Assembly: GCF_050948175.1 (NCBI RefSeq)
Contig: NC_135198.1
Location: forward strand, 8,693,001-8,757,000
Origin: Xylocopa sonorina
Lineage: Eukaryota; Arthropoda; Insecta; Hymenoptera; Apidae
DNA: 64,000 nucleotides
Reading direction: 5' to 3'
Numbering within the stretch: the first letter of the stretch is position 1; each line of letters begins with the position of its first letter. This document shows positions 1-10,949 of the stretch, one piece after another. The notes under the pieces were generated by a model, which was not told the origin of the DNA, made no database searches, and saw only the letters and a program-made list of their open reading frames with translations. The translations under genes and the position numbers were made by a program.

Positions 1-2043
1 TCAGGTATAAGTAGTGAACGTTTGTTAATTTCTTCGTAATTGACAATACCAGACTTTTATCTTGCAATTTTTATACAAAAAATTATAATTTTTTATAAAG
101 AAATGTTATTTTACATTATTACGCAAGCTAGACGCAATTGTATCATTACTCATTTTGTAGTAGTGGTAAGATCATGTTACGTTTTATCAGGTCAATAAAA
201 ATTGCAGAACACCTCTACGTAACACTTTTCTAGGAAATATATTGGTGTACGTGTACATATATTGTTCATACCGAACTGAATAACATATCGAAAAATGTTC
301 CACGCAGGCGCAAAGTGTGTTACCATCACTTCCCAATATTCGACTTACTTCGTATCAGTCACTCGCATGCGATTCGGTCAGTCAACGGTTTATAAGTTGA
401 GAGTGGACATCTTTGTAATATTACAAACGTTGTTATACGTAATAAATACCCAAAGGTGTACCAGTACAAGTGATCAATGTGATCAACGATTCGCGTATTT
501 GGCACGAAATAGTTAACGTTTAAAGCAGTTACAGTTCGTCCCTTCGCATTAGGATATACGTTCATCGAAAGAGGTAAATAAAAACACATATGCGGCGCAC
601 GAATGTGATTATTGATTGTAACCGTTTCCAGAAACTGCGCATGACGCATCAAATTGACGTGTACAATTATCAGAACATTTTTATATTAATATAGTACACA
701 TTTGTTAGCAACTCCGGTATCTGATTAGCAAAAATCTGTTCTAAACACCTGTAAACCGAGTAAGCTTCAATATTACACTTGAGTAGTTGCTGGTACAAAA
801 ATACGATAAAGTATCATTTCATTGCTGCAATGTTTCACAATCGTTACGGGCCTTGAAAAAACATTATTGTTATTATATCTCAGAAGATTAACAATTATTA
901 TTCATCTTCGAGTAGGGTGTGTTAAATTCAGCTTATGTAACACCAATTTTCGCTGCTTTTTTTTTCTTTACGCGCTCGAAAAAATTTCGTGTATCTATAT
1001 TTTGAACCCTTTGCGCTCGAGCGGTGCCTCTCGGGCACCACTCAAGTCGATACGGTAAATCGAGCCATAATGGTATTTATTTAAGTTTGGTATAACGAAT
1101 ATCGCTTCATGAGTCTACTCCTAGCCTTTTGTAGATCATCTTATGAGGTGTCGAGTGACACAGTGCATTTTAAGATTTTATATTTCAAAAACACTCGCGA
1201 CCGCGGATCGGTGAAAGATGAGAAATCATTCTTTCCAATAGCAGTGTTAGATTATAACATTAGTGCAAATTGGAAATTGTACGTAGACGTAAATATAGTG
1301 ATAATTATTAACTGGTGTTTCTAATGTTATTTTCAGCTGATCTTTAACACCTCGAAAAAAATTAACAAAGGTTAACTGTGTTCTTATTTATAGTGTTAGA
1401 ATGTTCAATATGTGTTCGGCTCTTGAGAGCTCAAAATGGTCTTCATAGAATTGTGTTGTCAATAACAGTTCACAAAACTAAACACTGAGTTATTTAAAGG
1501 AAATCTATAAATATGAACACTTTATTGTAATACCTAAGAATATTTCAGGTATACATTACAGCGTTTTTCATGTATGCAATCAATTGGTCTAAAATAATGT
1601 AACAATTTCATTTAGAAATTAAAATTTGATAACAATTATTTAAAAGTTTTTTTTTGCTACTGTACATTTAACAGTATTTGCTCTGATATTATTTTTGTTA
1701 CTTCCAAGTGTGTAATGTGTAAATTGTGGTCTTAAAAAATTATACTTTTATTTATTAATTTTTATTGTCAGTTTTAAATTATCATATTTTGTTTAGAAGT
1801 TGTATAAGGCTGCTAATTTATTGTAAATGTGTTTTTATAATTTTATAAATTCACTATAATAATATTCTGAATATTAATAGCTTTGTAATTACTAAAATGA
1901 TTTGGAATTTGTTGAAGAATAAATTTTTCAAGTAACTGTACTCCATTCCATTTAAAGGTTGTTGGTACATTCGTGCACTGGTGTTCCATTGATGTGTGTT
2001 GTTTTTATAACAATGTCTCATGATAATAATAGATTTTTTTTCA
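1..2043. other. AT-rich flank upstream of the Lifeguard gene
   Basis: No conserved coding sequence was recognised on either strand. Short open frames of 60-100 codons occur but show no family motif and overlap each other. A T-rich splice acceptor ends at 2043, 21 bases before the start codon of the next gene, so a 5' UTR intron and an upstream non-coding exon probably lie in this stretch. A small hairpin sits at 1019-1043. Confidence 0.5.
1019..1043. repeat. Small GC-rich hairpin
   Basis: Stem GGTGCC/GGCACC (1023-1028 with 1034-1039) around a five-base loop, extended by GAG/CTC outside one mismatch. It stands out as GC-rich in an AT-rich flank. It may be a remnant of a short dispersed repeat; no function is assigned. 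Confidence 0.5.
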
Positions 2044-2063
2044 GTTAATAGAAAAACCAAAAG

Positions 2064-3700
2064 ATGGCAACTTGGCAGAATACACCTGGTCCAGGATATT
2101 ATCCAGGGCAACAAGGTTCTGATACTTTTCTTAAGTTATACATATTCATTACTAATATTTATATATAAATATATATTTACCTTTAACATCTAACAGAAAG
2201 TATTTAGCAAACTGTGAGCACCATGATCAAATCACCGCTCAAAGTCACCTATAAAACAAGTTATTCATTAATCATAATCTGTAACTTTTAGCTATTAAAG
2301 AGGAATTAATAGTATTTGCATGTATATGCAGAAAGGAGACAATACAGTGCAAATCTATTATTAGATTTAATTTATTCTATATGATCCGCGTAGAAAATTA
2401 AAACAAAAGTGATACCTATTTAAGCAAAATAATATGCACCAACATTTAGTAGCTATTAATAGAGCACAAAATGTTACAGAGTGTAATGCTTAATATAGAG
2501 TAAAGATTTCATTGTACTGTAATATTGTATGTGTTTTAAATTTGATTGTGCAGGTTATCCACCACAGAATCCACCATATCCACCTCAGGAAGGATATAAT
2601 CCCGGATATCCTCCTCCTTACGGACCAAATCCACCAGGTCAGTTTATTGACTTTCCATTTCAACATTCTACTCTTCATGTAGTACTTACAATACCTTACT
2701 TTTACTTACAGCCCCTGGATTTGTTGCTCCTGGTGCTCCTCCTTACGGACAAGTTCCACCAGCTGGTCCAATATTTGGCTCAGGACCACAGCCAAGCATG
2801 TACGGTTCGAATTATGCAGAGGACCCTATGCAATCTGATGTTATTAAGGGATTCGAGTTTAATAATAAATCCATTAGAAATGGATTTATCAGGTTTGTAT
2901 CATAAGTAATACAAACTACTGCATTGTAAATAATAATATACATTTATATTTATATAATTGTACTTTTTACTTCCCTTCAGGAAAGTATATAGTATACTGA
3001 TGTGTCAGCTCTTGATCACAGTAGGAATGATAGCGCTGTTTCTGTATCATTCTCCTACGCGTATGTTTGTGTACAATCACAAGGAGCTCTTTTGGATCTG
3101 TTTCGCAGCGACCTTTGTTCTGATCTTGTGTATGGCTTGCTGCACTAGTGTGAGACGTAAAGCTCCTATGAATTTTGTGTTCTTGTTTCTATTCACAATA
3201 GCAGAAGCTTTTTTGATGGCTACAGCTGCTTCTGCATACAATTCTGAAGAAGTAAGATAACATGTGTCAAGATTTATATATTTTTATAAACATTTAATCT
3301 AGTATTATATATAAAATATTATTTTATTATATGTTTGCAGGTACTATTGGCTGTTGGTATTACTGCAGCTGTGTGTCTTGCTTTGACCATCTTCGCATTC
3401 CAAACGAAAATCGATTTCACTGGTCTTAATAGTTTCTTGTTTATTGCACTGGTGATTTTTGTACTTTTTGGAATAATTGCAATGATATGGCACGGGAGAA
3501 TTATGAACTTAGTGTATGCATCGCTTGGAGCCTTATTGTTCTCCGTTTATCTGATTTATGATACACAGACGATGATTGGTGGTAATCACAAATTTTCTAT
3601 TTCTCCGGAAGAGTATATTTTTGCAGCGCTGAGCCTTTACTTGGATGTTATGAATATCTTCATTTATATCTTAACGATTATTGGCTCTTTACGAGATTAA
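2064..3700 (+). CDS. Nmda1: Lifeguard / TMBIM-family (BAX inhibitor-1 superfamily) membrane protein, GRINA/Nmda1 type
   Basis: Five coding exons: 2064-2115, 2554-2637, 2712-2892, 2981-3251 and 3341-3700, together 948 nt or 315 residues. All introns have GT-AG ends and the phases agree. The first ~85 residues are a Pro/Tyr/Gly-rich cytosolic tail with PPYPP and GYPPPYG-type repeats, typical of GRINA/Lifeguard proteins. After RNGFIRKVYSIL come about seven hydrophobic helices, including YHSPTRMFVYNHKELFW between the first two and the conserved TMIGGNHKFSISPEEYIFAA near the C-terminus. The family sits in Golgi, ER or plasma membranes and modulates calcium and cell death; the NMDA-receptor name is historical. 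The start is the first ATG after a T-rich 5' UTR acceptor ending at 2043. AATAAA signals lie at 4089 and 4167. The family call is firm; the exact ortholog within it is less certain. Confidence 0.93.
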
Positions 3701-4088
3701 GTATTAAAAAATATTCTTTTTTATGCTCGATTGCAAAATGCTTTTAATTTATCTGTGTCTTATTTGGACTCTCTTTGTATACAAGAGAAAAAGCAATGAA
3801 GAGTACAGAAAGGAAAGGTATTCGCATAGAAGTATTCATTTCTATGGTATAATAGCTTTTACACAATTTTCGAAATATAATTAACACAGAAAGTACAGAA
3901 AAATATATTATTTTAAATATCGACTTCTAGTCTTGCAAGTCGGATAATTCCTATGTGCACTGATGAAAGTGAACCAATTGTTAATATAACTCAAAACATA
4001 AATGTATAATTTGTACATCTATTTATGTTTTTTCATTTCATCTTTTCTGCTTAGAGAAAGTATTATCTATGTTGTTTCCATTTATCAA

Positions 4089-4172
4089 AATAAATTTCAT
4101 TTGTAAAAAGAAGGAGATTAGCCTTTTTCTACTATGTCAAAAATAGAAAAAGAATTTTGTATATCCAATAAA
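4089..4172 (+). terminator. Polyadenylation signals of the Lifeguard gene
   Basis: Two AATAAA hexamers, at 4089-4094 and 4167-4172, about 390 and 470 bases after the stop codon in AT-rich sequence. The 3' UTR probably ends just after one of them. Which one is used cannot be seen. Confidence 0.5.
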
Positions 4173-4179
4173 AAGTTAA

Positions 4180-5176
4180 ATTGTTATATATAATTACATT
4201 AATTTAACAACATTAATATCTATACGTGTTAGAGATAGTGTTAAAAGATTCAAATGTTATTAAAATTCCAGATTATCCTCGTAATGTATACATATATTTA
4301 TCCGTTGTACGTGTATAGAAAAAAAAATATAATATTATTTGAATATGTTTCCACAATAAGAAATAAATATTCCGAAGTATTAAATATAGTACTTCCATTT
4401 CCTCGTTATGTAAATCTTTATTTCTGCACACTGATTTGAGTTATATCGCAATAATTCGTAGCGGAAGTAAAAACACTGATTTTTTTCGAAATCGTGAATG
4501 TTTATATTTGTAGTAAATTAGTCTTACACAAATAGGATAAAAGCTCTTGGTCTTAAGCTTTCAGATGTTTAACTTAAGATATAAATAAGCATATATAGTG
4601 CAATGTTCGTATGAAAAAGCATTCAATGTTCACATAGGTTCTTTTTTTTTAAGATCAAAGCCCACACTCATTCTCACTCTTCTCATTATGGTAACAAATT
4701 GCGGCCTTGTAACAAACAAATTGTACCTAGTTGACTTTGTTTGTGTAACAACGCATGGAGTTTCACATGGAAAACAAAGCTCCATCAACAGTATATATTA
4801 TCGATTTCTCGCCTTCATTATAAAAGCTGTAGTGGAGCTTAATGCTTGTATACATGCAATAGACACATTTATAAGTACAGTCATATATGTGACAAACGGC
4901 ATTTATAACCCACCCTATGAAACCCAGGTATAATTAAAAAACTTCACTTCTAATTGGAGTTGTTTCTTTCATATGGTTTGAGAATTTAGAATATTTTTTC
5001 TTTTTGTCAGAACTGTCGTCGAATAAGTTTAATCCAATTTAATTAGGCAGTGTTGTGAAGAGTTTAATTATACTATTCTGCTTTAAATTATGCTCTAAAT
5101 CTATCCACAAATCTATTTTGAGTGGCACGAGCTGATATATAGTATATTATGCGCCGTTAAAATAAATAACATAAAA
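4180..5176. other. Intergenic sequence and probable Rab10 3' UTR
   Basis: AT-rich stretch between the Lifeguard gene and the Rab10 stop codon. No conserved coding content was found. The Rab10 3' UTR must run into it from the right. A minus-strand AATAAA near 4414 is one possible end. The 111-codon plus-strand frame at 4598-4933 shows no family motif and is treated as chance. Confidence 0.4.
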
Positions 5177-6578
5177 TTAGCAGCACCGATTAGAATTTCT
5201 TTCCACCCTCCGATCGACTGTCACTCTATCAGGAGCATCCTGTGGTTCTTTCCCATGAGTTTTTTCCAATATTGCTTCAGCTAATTCATTAAATGCATTC
5301 TCAATATTAATATTTGCTTTTGCAGAAGTTTCCATGAATCTGATTCCATGCTCTCTTGCTATCTGCAGATAGTAATATTAATTTATTAGTCTAAATAATT
5401 TAACCACTGTATATTATTTAAATTGTTCTATGGTTGAGACTCTCAGATATAAGTTGTAAGTTCGAAACTATTATCCTAGCTTTGTGTAAAAATTGGAACT
5501 GTTTCCTTGAGACACTGAACGATACACAGATAATTTGATATAATTGATATAATTCGTTTGAAAAGCAAGACTGGCGTCTGAAAGTCTGAACAGTAATTAT
5601 TGTGCAATACTAAACCACAAAAGTTCAGAATTGTTAATTTAAACAGTGATTGCTTTACCGCTTCTCCTCTTTCTGTCCTAACAACACGTTTGTCTTCCAT
5701 ATCACTTTTGTTTCCCAAAATCATTTTTTCCACATCTTCATTCGCGTGCTACACTCAATTAGAATAGGAATGAATAATAATTGATTTCTCTTATAAAAGA
5801 TAACTAGACGCACAGTCGACATACTTACTTCATCAATATTTCTCAACCATTTGACGATGTTCTCAAATGTTTTCTCGTTAGTAATGTCATAAACAAGCAT
5901 AATACCCATCGCACCTCTGTAATACGATGTAGTGATGGTATGAAATCTTTCTTGACCAGCCGTGTCCCTGGAAATGCATAGATTAAGGGCTGTTTAGAAA
6001 CATTTTATATTCCATCACTTACCATATCTGTAACTTGATTTTTTTTCCTCTCAATTCCACTGTCTTGATTTTAAAATCGATACCTAAGTAATAAAAAAAC
6101 GTTACGCTTATTTCTGCAATATACTTCCTGGTATATTAACACTTATTTACATAAAACACATTCGACTCTGATAACAACGTTGTCAACAAATTATTTCCGA
6201 GAGGCAATTTGCGCATTTAACGCTTGAAAGAATCAATGGTGCTCGGTTATTCGAGTATATATCGCCCGTCAACGGGAATTTCACGCGTTCTTAATCTCTA
6301 TATACACGCGAATGTATGTACATAATTAGAATTTCGACCTGGCAGCATAACCTACTATACCGAAAAACGGATTTACAACGGCGAACGGTTCCCTCGATAA
6401 AATGTACTGTTATCGCGATTAGTAATTACTCGCGATGTCTCTCCTCCTTACCTATGGTAGAAATGAATGTCGTCGAGAAGGCATCGTCCGAAAATCTGAA
6501 CAGTATACAAGTTTTCCCGACCCCGGAGTCACCGATTAGCAGCAACTTGAACAGTAGATCGTACGTCTTTTTCGCCAT
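5177..6578 (-). CDS. Rab10: Small GTPase Rab10
   Basis: Five coding exons on the minus strand: 6578-6452, 6083-6023, 5967-5829, 5748-5659 and 5362-5177, 603 nt or 200 residues, the usual Rab10 length. All guanine-nucleotide motifs are present: P-loop GDSGVGKT (16-23), switch I with FISTIGIDFKIKTV, WDTAGQ (63-68, catalytic Gln68), NKSD (122-125) and ETSAK (150-154). The protein ends in NRCC, a double-cysteine prenylation signal, after a hypervariable tail. MGIMLVYDITNEKTFENIVK and KWLRNIDEHANEDVEKMILG separate it from Rab8 and match Rab10. The family controls exocytic and basolateral vesicle traffic, ER shape and, in insects, polarised basement-membrane secretion. The gene is divergent from UCKL1, with 1.47 kb between start codons. 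The serine in NKSD, where NKCD is usual, keeps the essential Asn, Lys and Asp. Confidence 0.97.
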
Positions 6579-8044
6579 TTCACTGTTGCTCCGCGTTAAT
6601 GAGCCGCCGACGGAAATAAAAAGGACACGAACCTGTGGAGTACGATTAACAGTTCCCCGGACGATGTTTCGAACATCGAACGCTATGAAACGATTATATA
6701 GCGTTTCAAGGTCGGACGAGGGCGCGTCTCAACGTTACAACGGTGCCTTGTTAACGACAGGAAAACCGGTCACAGGGGCTGACTATTAAAAGACAATACG
6801 ACGTCACACAACAGAGCAGCACGCAGAAGCATCGGGGTAACTTTGCACTTCGCGTACGACCGCAAACGACTGAACGGTTTTCCTTTAGGCCAGACCGACC
6901 GACTACGCTTGATACGGACGTTTCCTGATCGTAATTAGCGGCAATAGGAAAACTACGCCGGTTTCAGCCAGCGAATATTTCATTTACCACGGGAGGTCAC
7001 CACCACTGCAAGAATAATTTCAAATCGCCCGGATACTAACGGGACACACGCATCAAGTTATTGCTTATTTTATCGATTCCGTGTTAATCATTCCTGCGAA
7101 CAATGACGCGCATTCAAACAGCCCATCGGTACTACGCGACGTTATGTATTCTCCTTTTTTTTGCGCTCGAGATGATTATGTTTCAATCGGGACGAATAGT
7201 TCAGAGTCACTTTGGGATATCATTTATAGAAGAGAGGTATGTGCAGTTAAACAACCAAGACGGTTTCGCTAGATTTTAACATGGTTTTCAACGCTCAGAT
7301 AAACGGAGAACAGTATATGTAAATGTACAACGGGCTCTTGGTGCATCTATAAGTGCGATTGCATTATAAATCAAAGGGATTAATACAGCAAATGTATCCT
7401 ACTGTTTTTATGTGCCTACAGAACTGTTTAAATTATGCAAATGCTGAACACTATTCAAGATTCCTTGAAAAGTGTACGGATCTCGAGTATTGCTATTGCA
7501 CTGCGAATAAGAAATGTTTCGAAATAGAGATAGTGTTAAAAATAGTGATGAAAGTCTTTTTGAATTGAATCCTTTAAAAAAAGGGTACGTCAGAGAGGAA
7601 ATGAGAGTGTTCTCGGCCGGAACTTCGTCGTCCTAAGGAAAGTGCTGCGCCAAGCGGTCATTTATAGCGAAATCCGAACCGAACGGGGTGTAGATGGCTA
7701 CTCTTTGCTCGAAATGGCCACGTGGTGCAGCACTTACTCTAAGGGGCAACGAAATGCCGGGTGCGGGCACTCTCGCTTCCCGTGTGCTTCGATACGCATT
7801 CCAATACCCATCGTTAGATGTGTAGATAGATAACGAATGCAAAAAAGACTAGTTCCGAACACTAGCGATAGGTGGCGAGTACGCACCGCGATGCTGTTAT
7901 CGCACACTTGCGTTCGCAGTGTGCAGCATTTGTCCGAACCGAGTTGAACGATCGAACCGAGTACGATTCGGCGAAACGCATTGCAGAGCCGCACGTCGTA
8001 CCCGCGTGGGTCTGCGTCAGGTATTTAAACACGTTATCGGGAAC
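6579..8044. promoter_or_regulatory. Shared upstream region between Rab10 (-) and UCKL1 (+)
   Basis: The two start codons face away from each other across 1,466 bases. The parts next to each gene, roughly 6580-7040 and 7600-8040, are CpG-rich, with AT-rich sequence between. This fits two promoters, or one bidirectional promoter plus 5' UTR sequence. No TATA box or other core element could be assigned with confidence. Overlapping open frames on both strands at 7630-8110 are treated as by-products of CpG-rich composition. Confidence 0.45.
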
Positions 8045-10768
8045 ATGGCTGCAAAAATGCAACATTTCGATCCACCGAGCTCCGCGAGTTCCGAGAGGTA
8101 AGCTCTAACAACGTTCCTTAATCGGTTTCCTCCATCGAACGGGCAATGACATCGAGTTTTTCATAATTTAGCGAGGACGGTGAAGTTTGTTTGGACGAGA
8201 AGGAGATGTTCCTCGTCGACGAGCTCTGCGATGATGCGGAACACTACAGACGTTCCGACATGGGAACACCCACGCCGCAATCACCAAGACCACCTTCTAC
8301 GGGTGCGACACAAGCATGCTTATCATTTCGGAGTTAATCTAATATGTTAACTTCGTTAGCTATTAATAGAGATAGTCGCGTTTATTGCGTTTGATTTTTC
8401 ACGTGTTTCGCTATTTGTTTATCGCGCATATACATAGATGTATAGTTAAACAGATGGTATCCCGATTATTTACAGAGCCACTAATTTGGAGCACTGGCAT
8501 TTGGCAAGCCGGATATACTTGGTTTACCGAAGTAGAATATTTAACTAATCTGAAGAAAACTAAAACTTCCAAAAGTACCTATCCTTATCCTTTATCCTGA
8601 TAATGCTAGTCTAATATGGTCTCTTAAATTCTTCGATCATATATTGTGTGAGATTTTCTTTAATTATATGCAAAAATGTTATGTTAAAACATAAACAATG
8701 TTGCTTATGTAATAGGTTCTCAGAGATCACCAAAGTCGAGAAGACAACGTACAACCAGTTTATCTCAGTCTAGTAAAAAAACCTCTGCAGAGTCTATCCT
8801 TAGAAGTAAAACGAGGACAATATATACAGCCGGTAGGCCGCCATGGTACAATTCAGCTGGACAGCAAGTGGAACCTTTTGTAATTGGTTGGTACCTGAAA
8901 CACAGAATGTATTTGTTATTTTAAAGGAAAATAGCGATGGTATTTATAGTTTTGTTTTAGGTATTTGTGGGGGCAGTGCATCCGGTAAAACAACGGTTGC
9001 AACAAAAATTATAGAATCTCTAGATGTACCTTGGGTAACGCTTCTCAGTATGGATTCATTTTATAAAGTACGATGGAACTGATTCGCGGATTTTGTTTTA
9101 TTCAAAGTGTCGAAACGCGCACTGATGCATCTCATTTTTACGCAGGTATTAAACGAGAAGCAGCACGAAATGGCTGCGCGTAACGAGTACAATTTCGATC
9201 ACCCAGATGCGTTTGACTTCGAGTTACTGAAAACAACGCTGCAACGCTTAAAAGAGGGTAGAATGGTGGAAGTTCCTATTTATAATTTTGTAACGCATCG
9301 TAGAGAGAATAGAACCGTAAGTGAATGTTGTTGAAAATAATGCGTAAACGGTAAATCGTATTTCGTGCACAATATGCTTCACTTTTTGCCAAAGAAAACA
9401 ATGTATGGTGCCAACGTGATTATATTCGAGGGAATATTTACATTCTACAATGTCGACGTTTTGAAGGTAAGCCGACGTACTGTTGACGGAAAGCAGGATG
9501 AGTAGGTTTGAGAAACGCTATAAGATACGAAAGAAAAAAAAGCAGAGAATACATTACCATTGATTTGGTTTCTTCGATTGATCAAGATGTGCGACATGAA
9601 GGTGTTTGTTGATACTGATGCTGATGTGAGGCTTGCTCGGAGATTGCGTAGAGATATATCGCAAAGAGGAAGAGACTTGGAAGGGGTGCTGAAGCAATAT
9701 AGCACTATGGTGCAACCCGCTTTTTATTATTACATAGCTCCGTTAATGATACACGCGGATATTATCGTTCCGCGTGGTGGCGAGAACGAGGTAGCAATAG
9801 AACTGATTGTACAACACGTGCATACGCAACTTCAACTGGTAAGGTTAGAACCTTTTCAGCGTTTGCTTCTTTTTTATCGCGTTCACTTACCGTCATTTCT
9901 TATTTTAGAGAGGTTTCAAACTCAGAGAAAAATTAGCTCACTCGTATATCGGTCAACCATTGCCATCATCTCTCTACCTACTTCCAGATACACCGCAGAT
10001 TAAGGGTCTCCACACATTCATAAGGAACAAAGAAACGTACAGAGACGAATTTATATTTTACTCCAAACGATTGATACGTTTGGTTATCGAGTACGCGCTA
10101 TCACTGTTACCTTTCGAGGTAAACGCGATTGCGCTCTATTTAATGAAACGTGTGACCACCGTGTGTTTCCATGTTATTATCTATATCGTATTATTTCGCA
10201 TATCCAAAGGACGTAACGGTTGAAACACCTCAAGGAGTATTATATCAGGGAAAGCGTGCAGCTACAGATAAAATATGCGGTGTTTCCATATTGCGTGCCG
10301 GTGAAACTATGGAACAAGCTGTTAGAGATGTATGCAAAGACATCAGAATCGGGAAGATACTTATACAAACGAATCAACAGACTGGAGAACCAGAAGTAAG
10401 AATCCTTTTAGAATTGTAAGAAATTTACAGAGAAACTATGAACTTGTTTGTTTCAGCTTTACTACCTTCGATTGCCAAAGGATATAAAAGATTATAAGGT
10501 AATTCTAATGGATGCAACAGTGGCTACAGGCGCTGCCGCGATCATGGCTATTAGAGTTTTATTGGATCACGATGTAGCCGAGGAGAACGTGTTACTCGTC
10601 TCTTTGCTCATGGCGGAATCTGGTGTACATTCGATCGCTTACGCGTTCCCACGAGTGAAAATCGTAACGTCCGCGTTAGATCCTGTGATAAACGAAAAGT
10701 TCTACGTATTACCTGGAATCGGTAACTTTGGGGACCGGTATTTTGGAACCGAGCCATCGGCGATATAA
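8045..10768 (+). CDS. UCKL1: Uridine-cytidine kinase-like / uracil phosphoribosyltransferase-like protein (UCKL1 type)
   Basis: Ten coding exons: 8045-8097, 8172-8302, 8716-8886, 8961-9067, 9146-9316, 9395-9466, 9587-9838, 9909-10118, 10210-10395 and 10457-10768, 1,665 nt or 554 residues. A serine/arginine-rich N-terminus leads into RTIYTAGRPPWYN, typical of UCKL1. The uridine-kinase half carries Walker A GGSASGKT (122-129), the MDSFYK strand, NEYNFDHPDAFDFELL and a VQPAF..YIAP segment. The UPRT-like half (about 320-554) ends in PGIGNFGDRYFGT. Its PRPP loop reads MDATVATGAAA (about 469-478) rather than the acid-rich loop of active bacterial UPRT, as known for animal UCKL proteins, so the second domain may not be catalytic. 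Expected in cytosol or nucleus, phosphorylating uridine or cytidine. Tail-to-tail with the DUF389 gene; AATAAA at 10860. Confidence 0.95.
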
Positions 10769-10859
10769 GTTTAATTTAGCTTTCAGGATATCTTCGTTTC
10801 CTGTTCAAACATTTATTTAAACCGTTCACGATGCAAATGCAGTGATACCATATATCTTT

Positions 10860-10865
10860 AATAAA
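10860..10865 (+). terminator. Polyadenylation signal of UCKL1
   Basis: AATAAA 91 bases after the UCKL1 stop codon and only about 85 bases from the stop codon of the convergent gene. The opposing gene has its own minus-strand AATAAA at 10945-10950, directly after its stop. Confidence 0.6.
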
Positions 10866-10949
10866 ATTTGTGTTACGCTCGGAAATATCCGCATCATCCT
10901 TGTATCGATTGATTATTTACCTACATATATTATATTGCATCTGATTTAT

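Noticed and set aside
4598..4933. 111-codon plus-strand frame
   Set aside because: Lies in the probable Rab10 3' UTR or intergenic DNA, AT-rich, with no motif.
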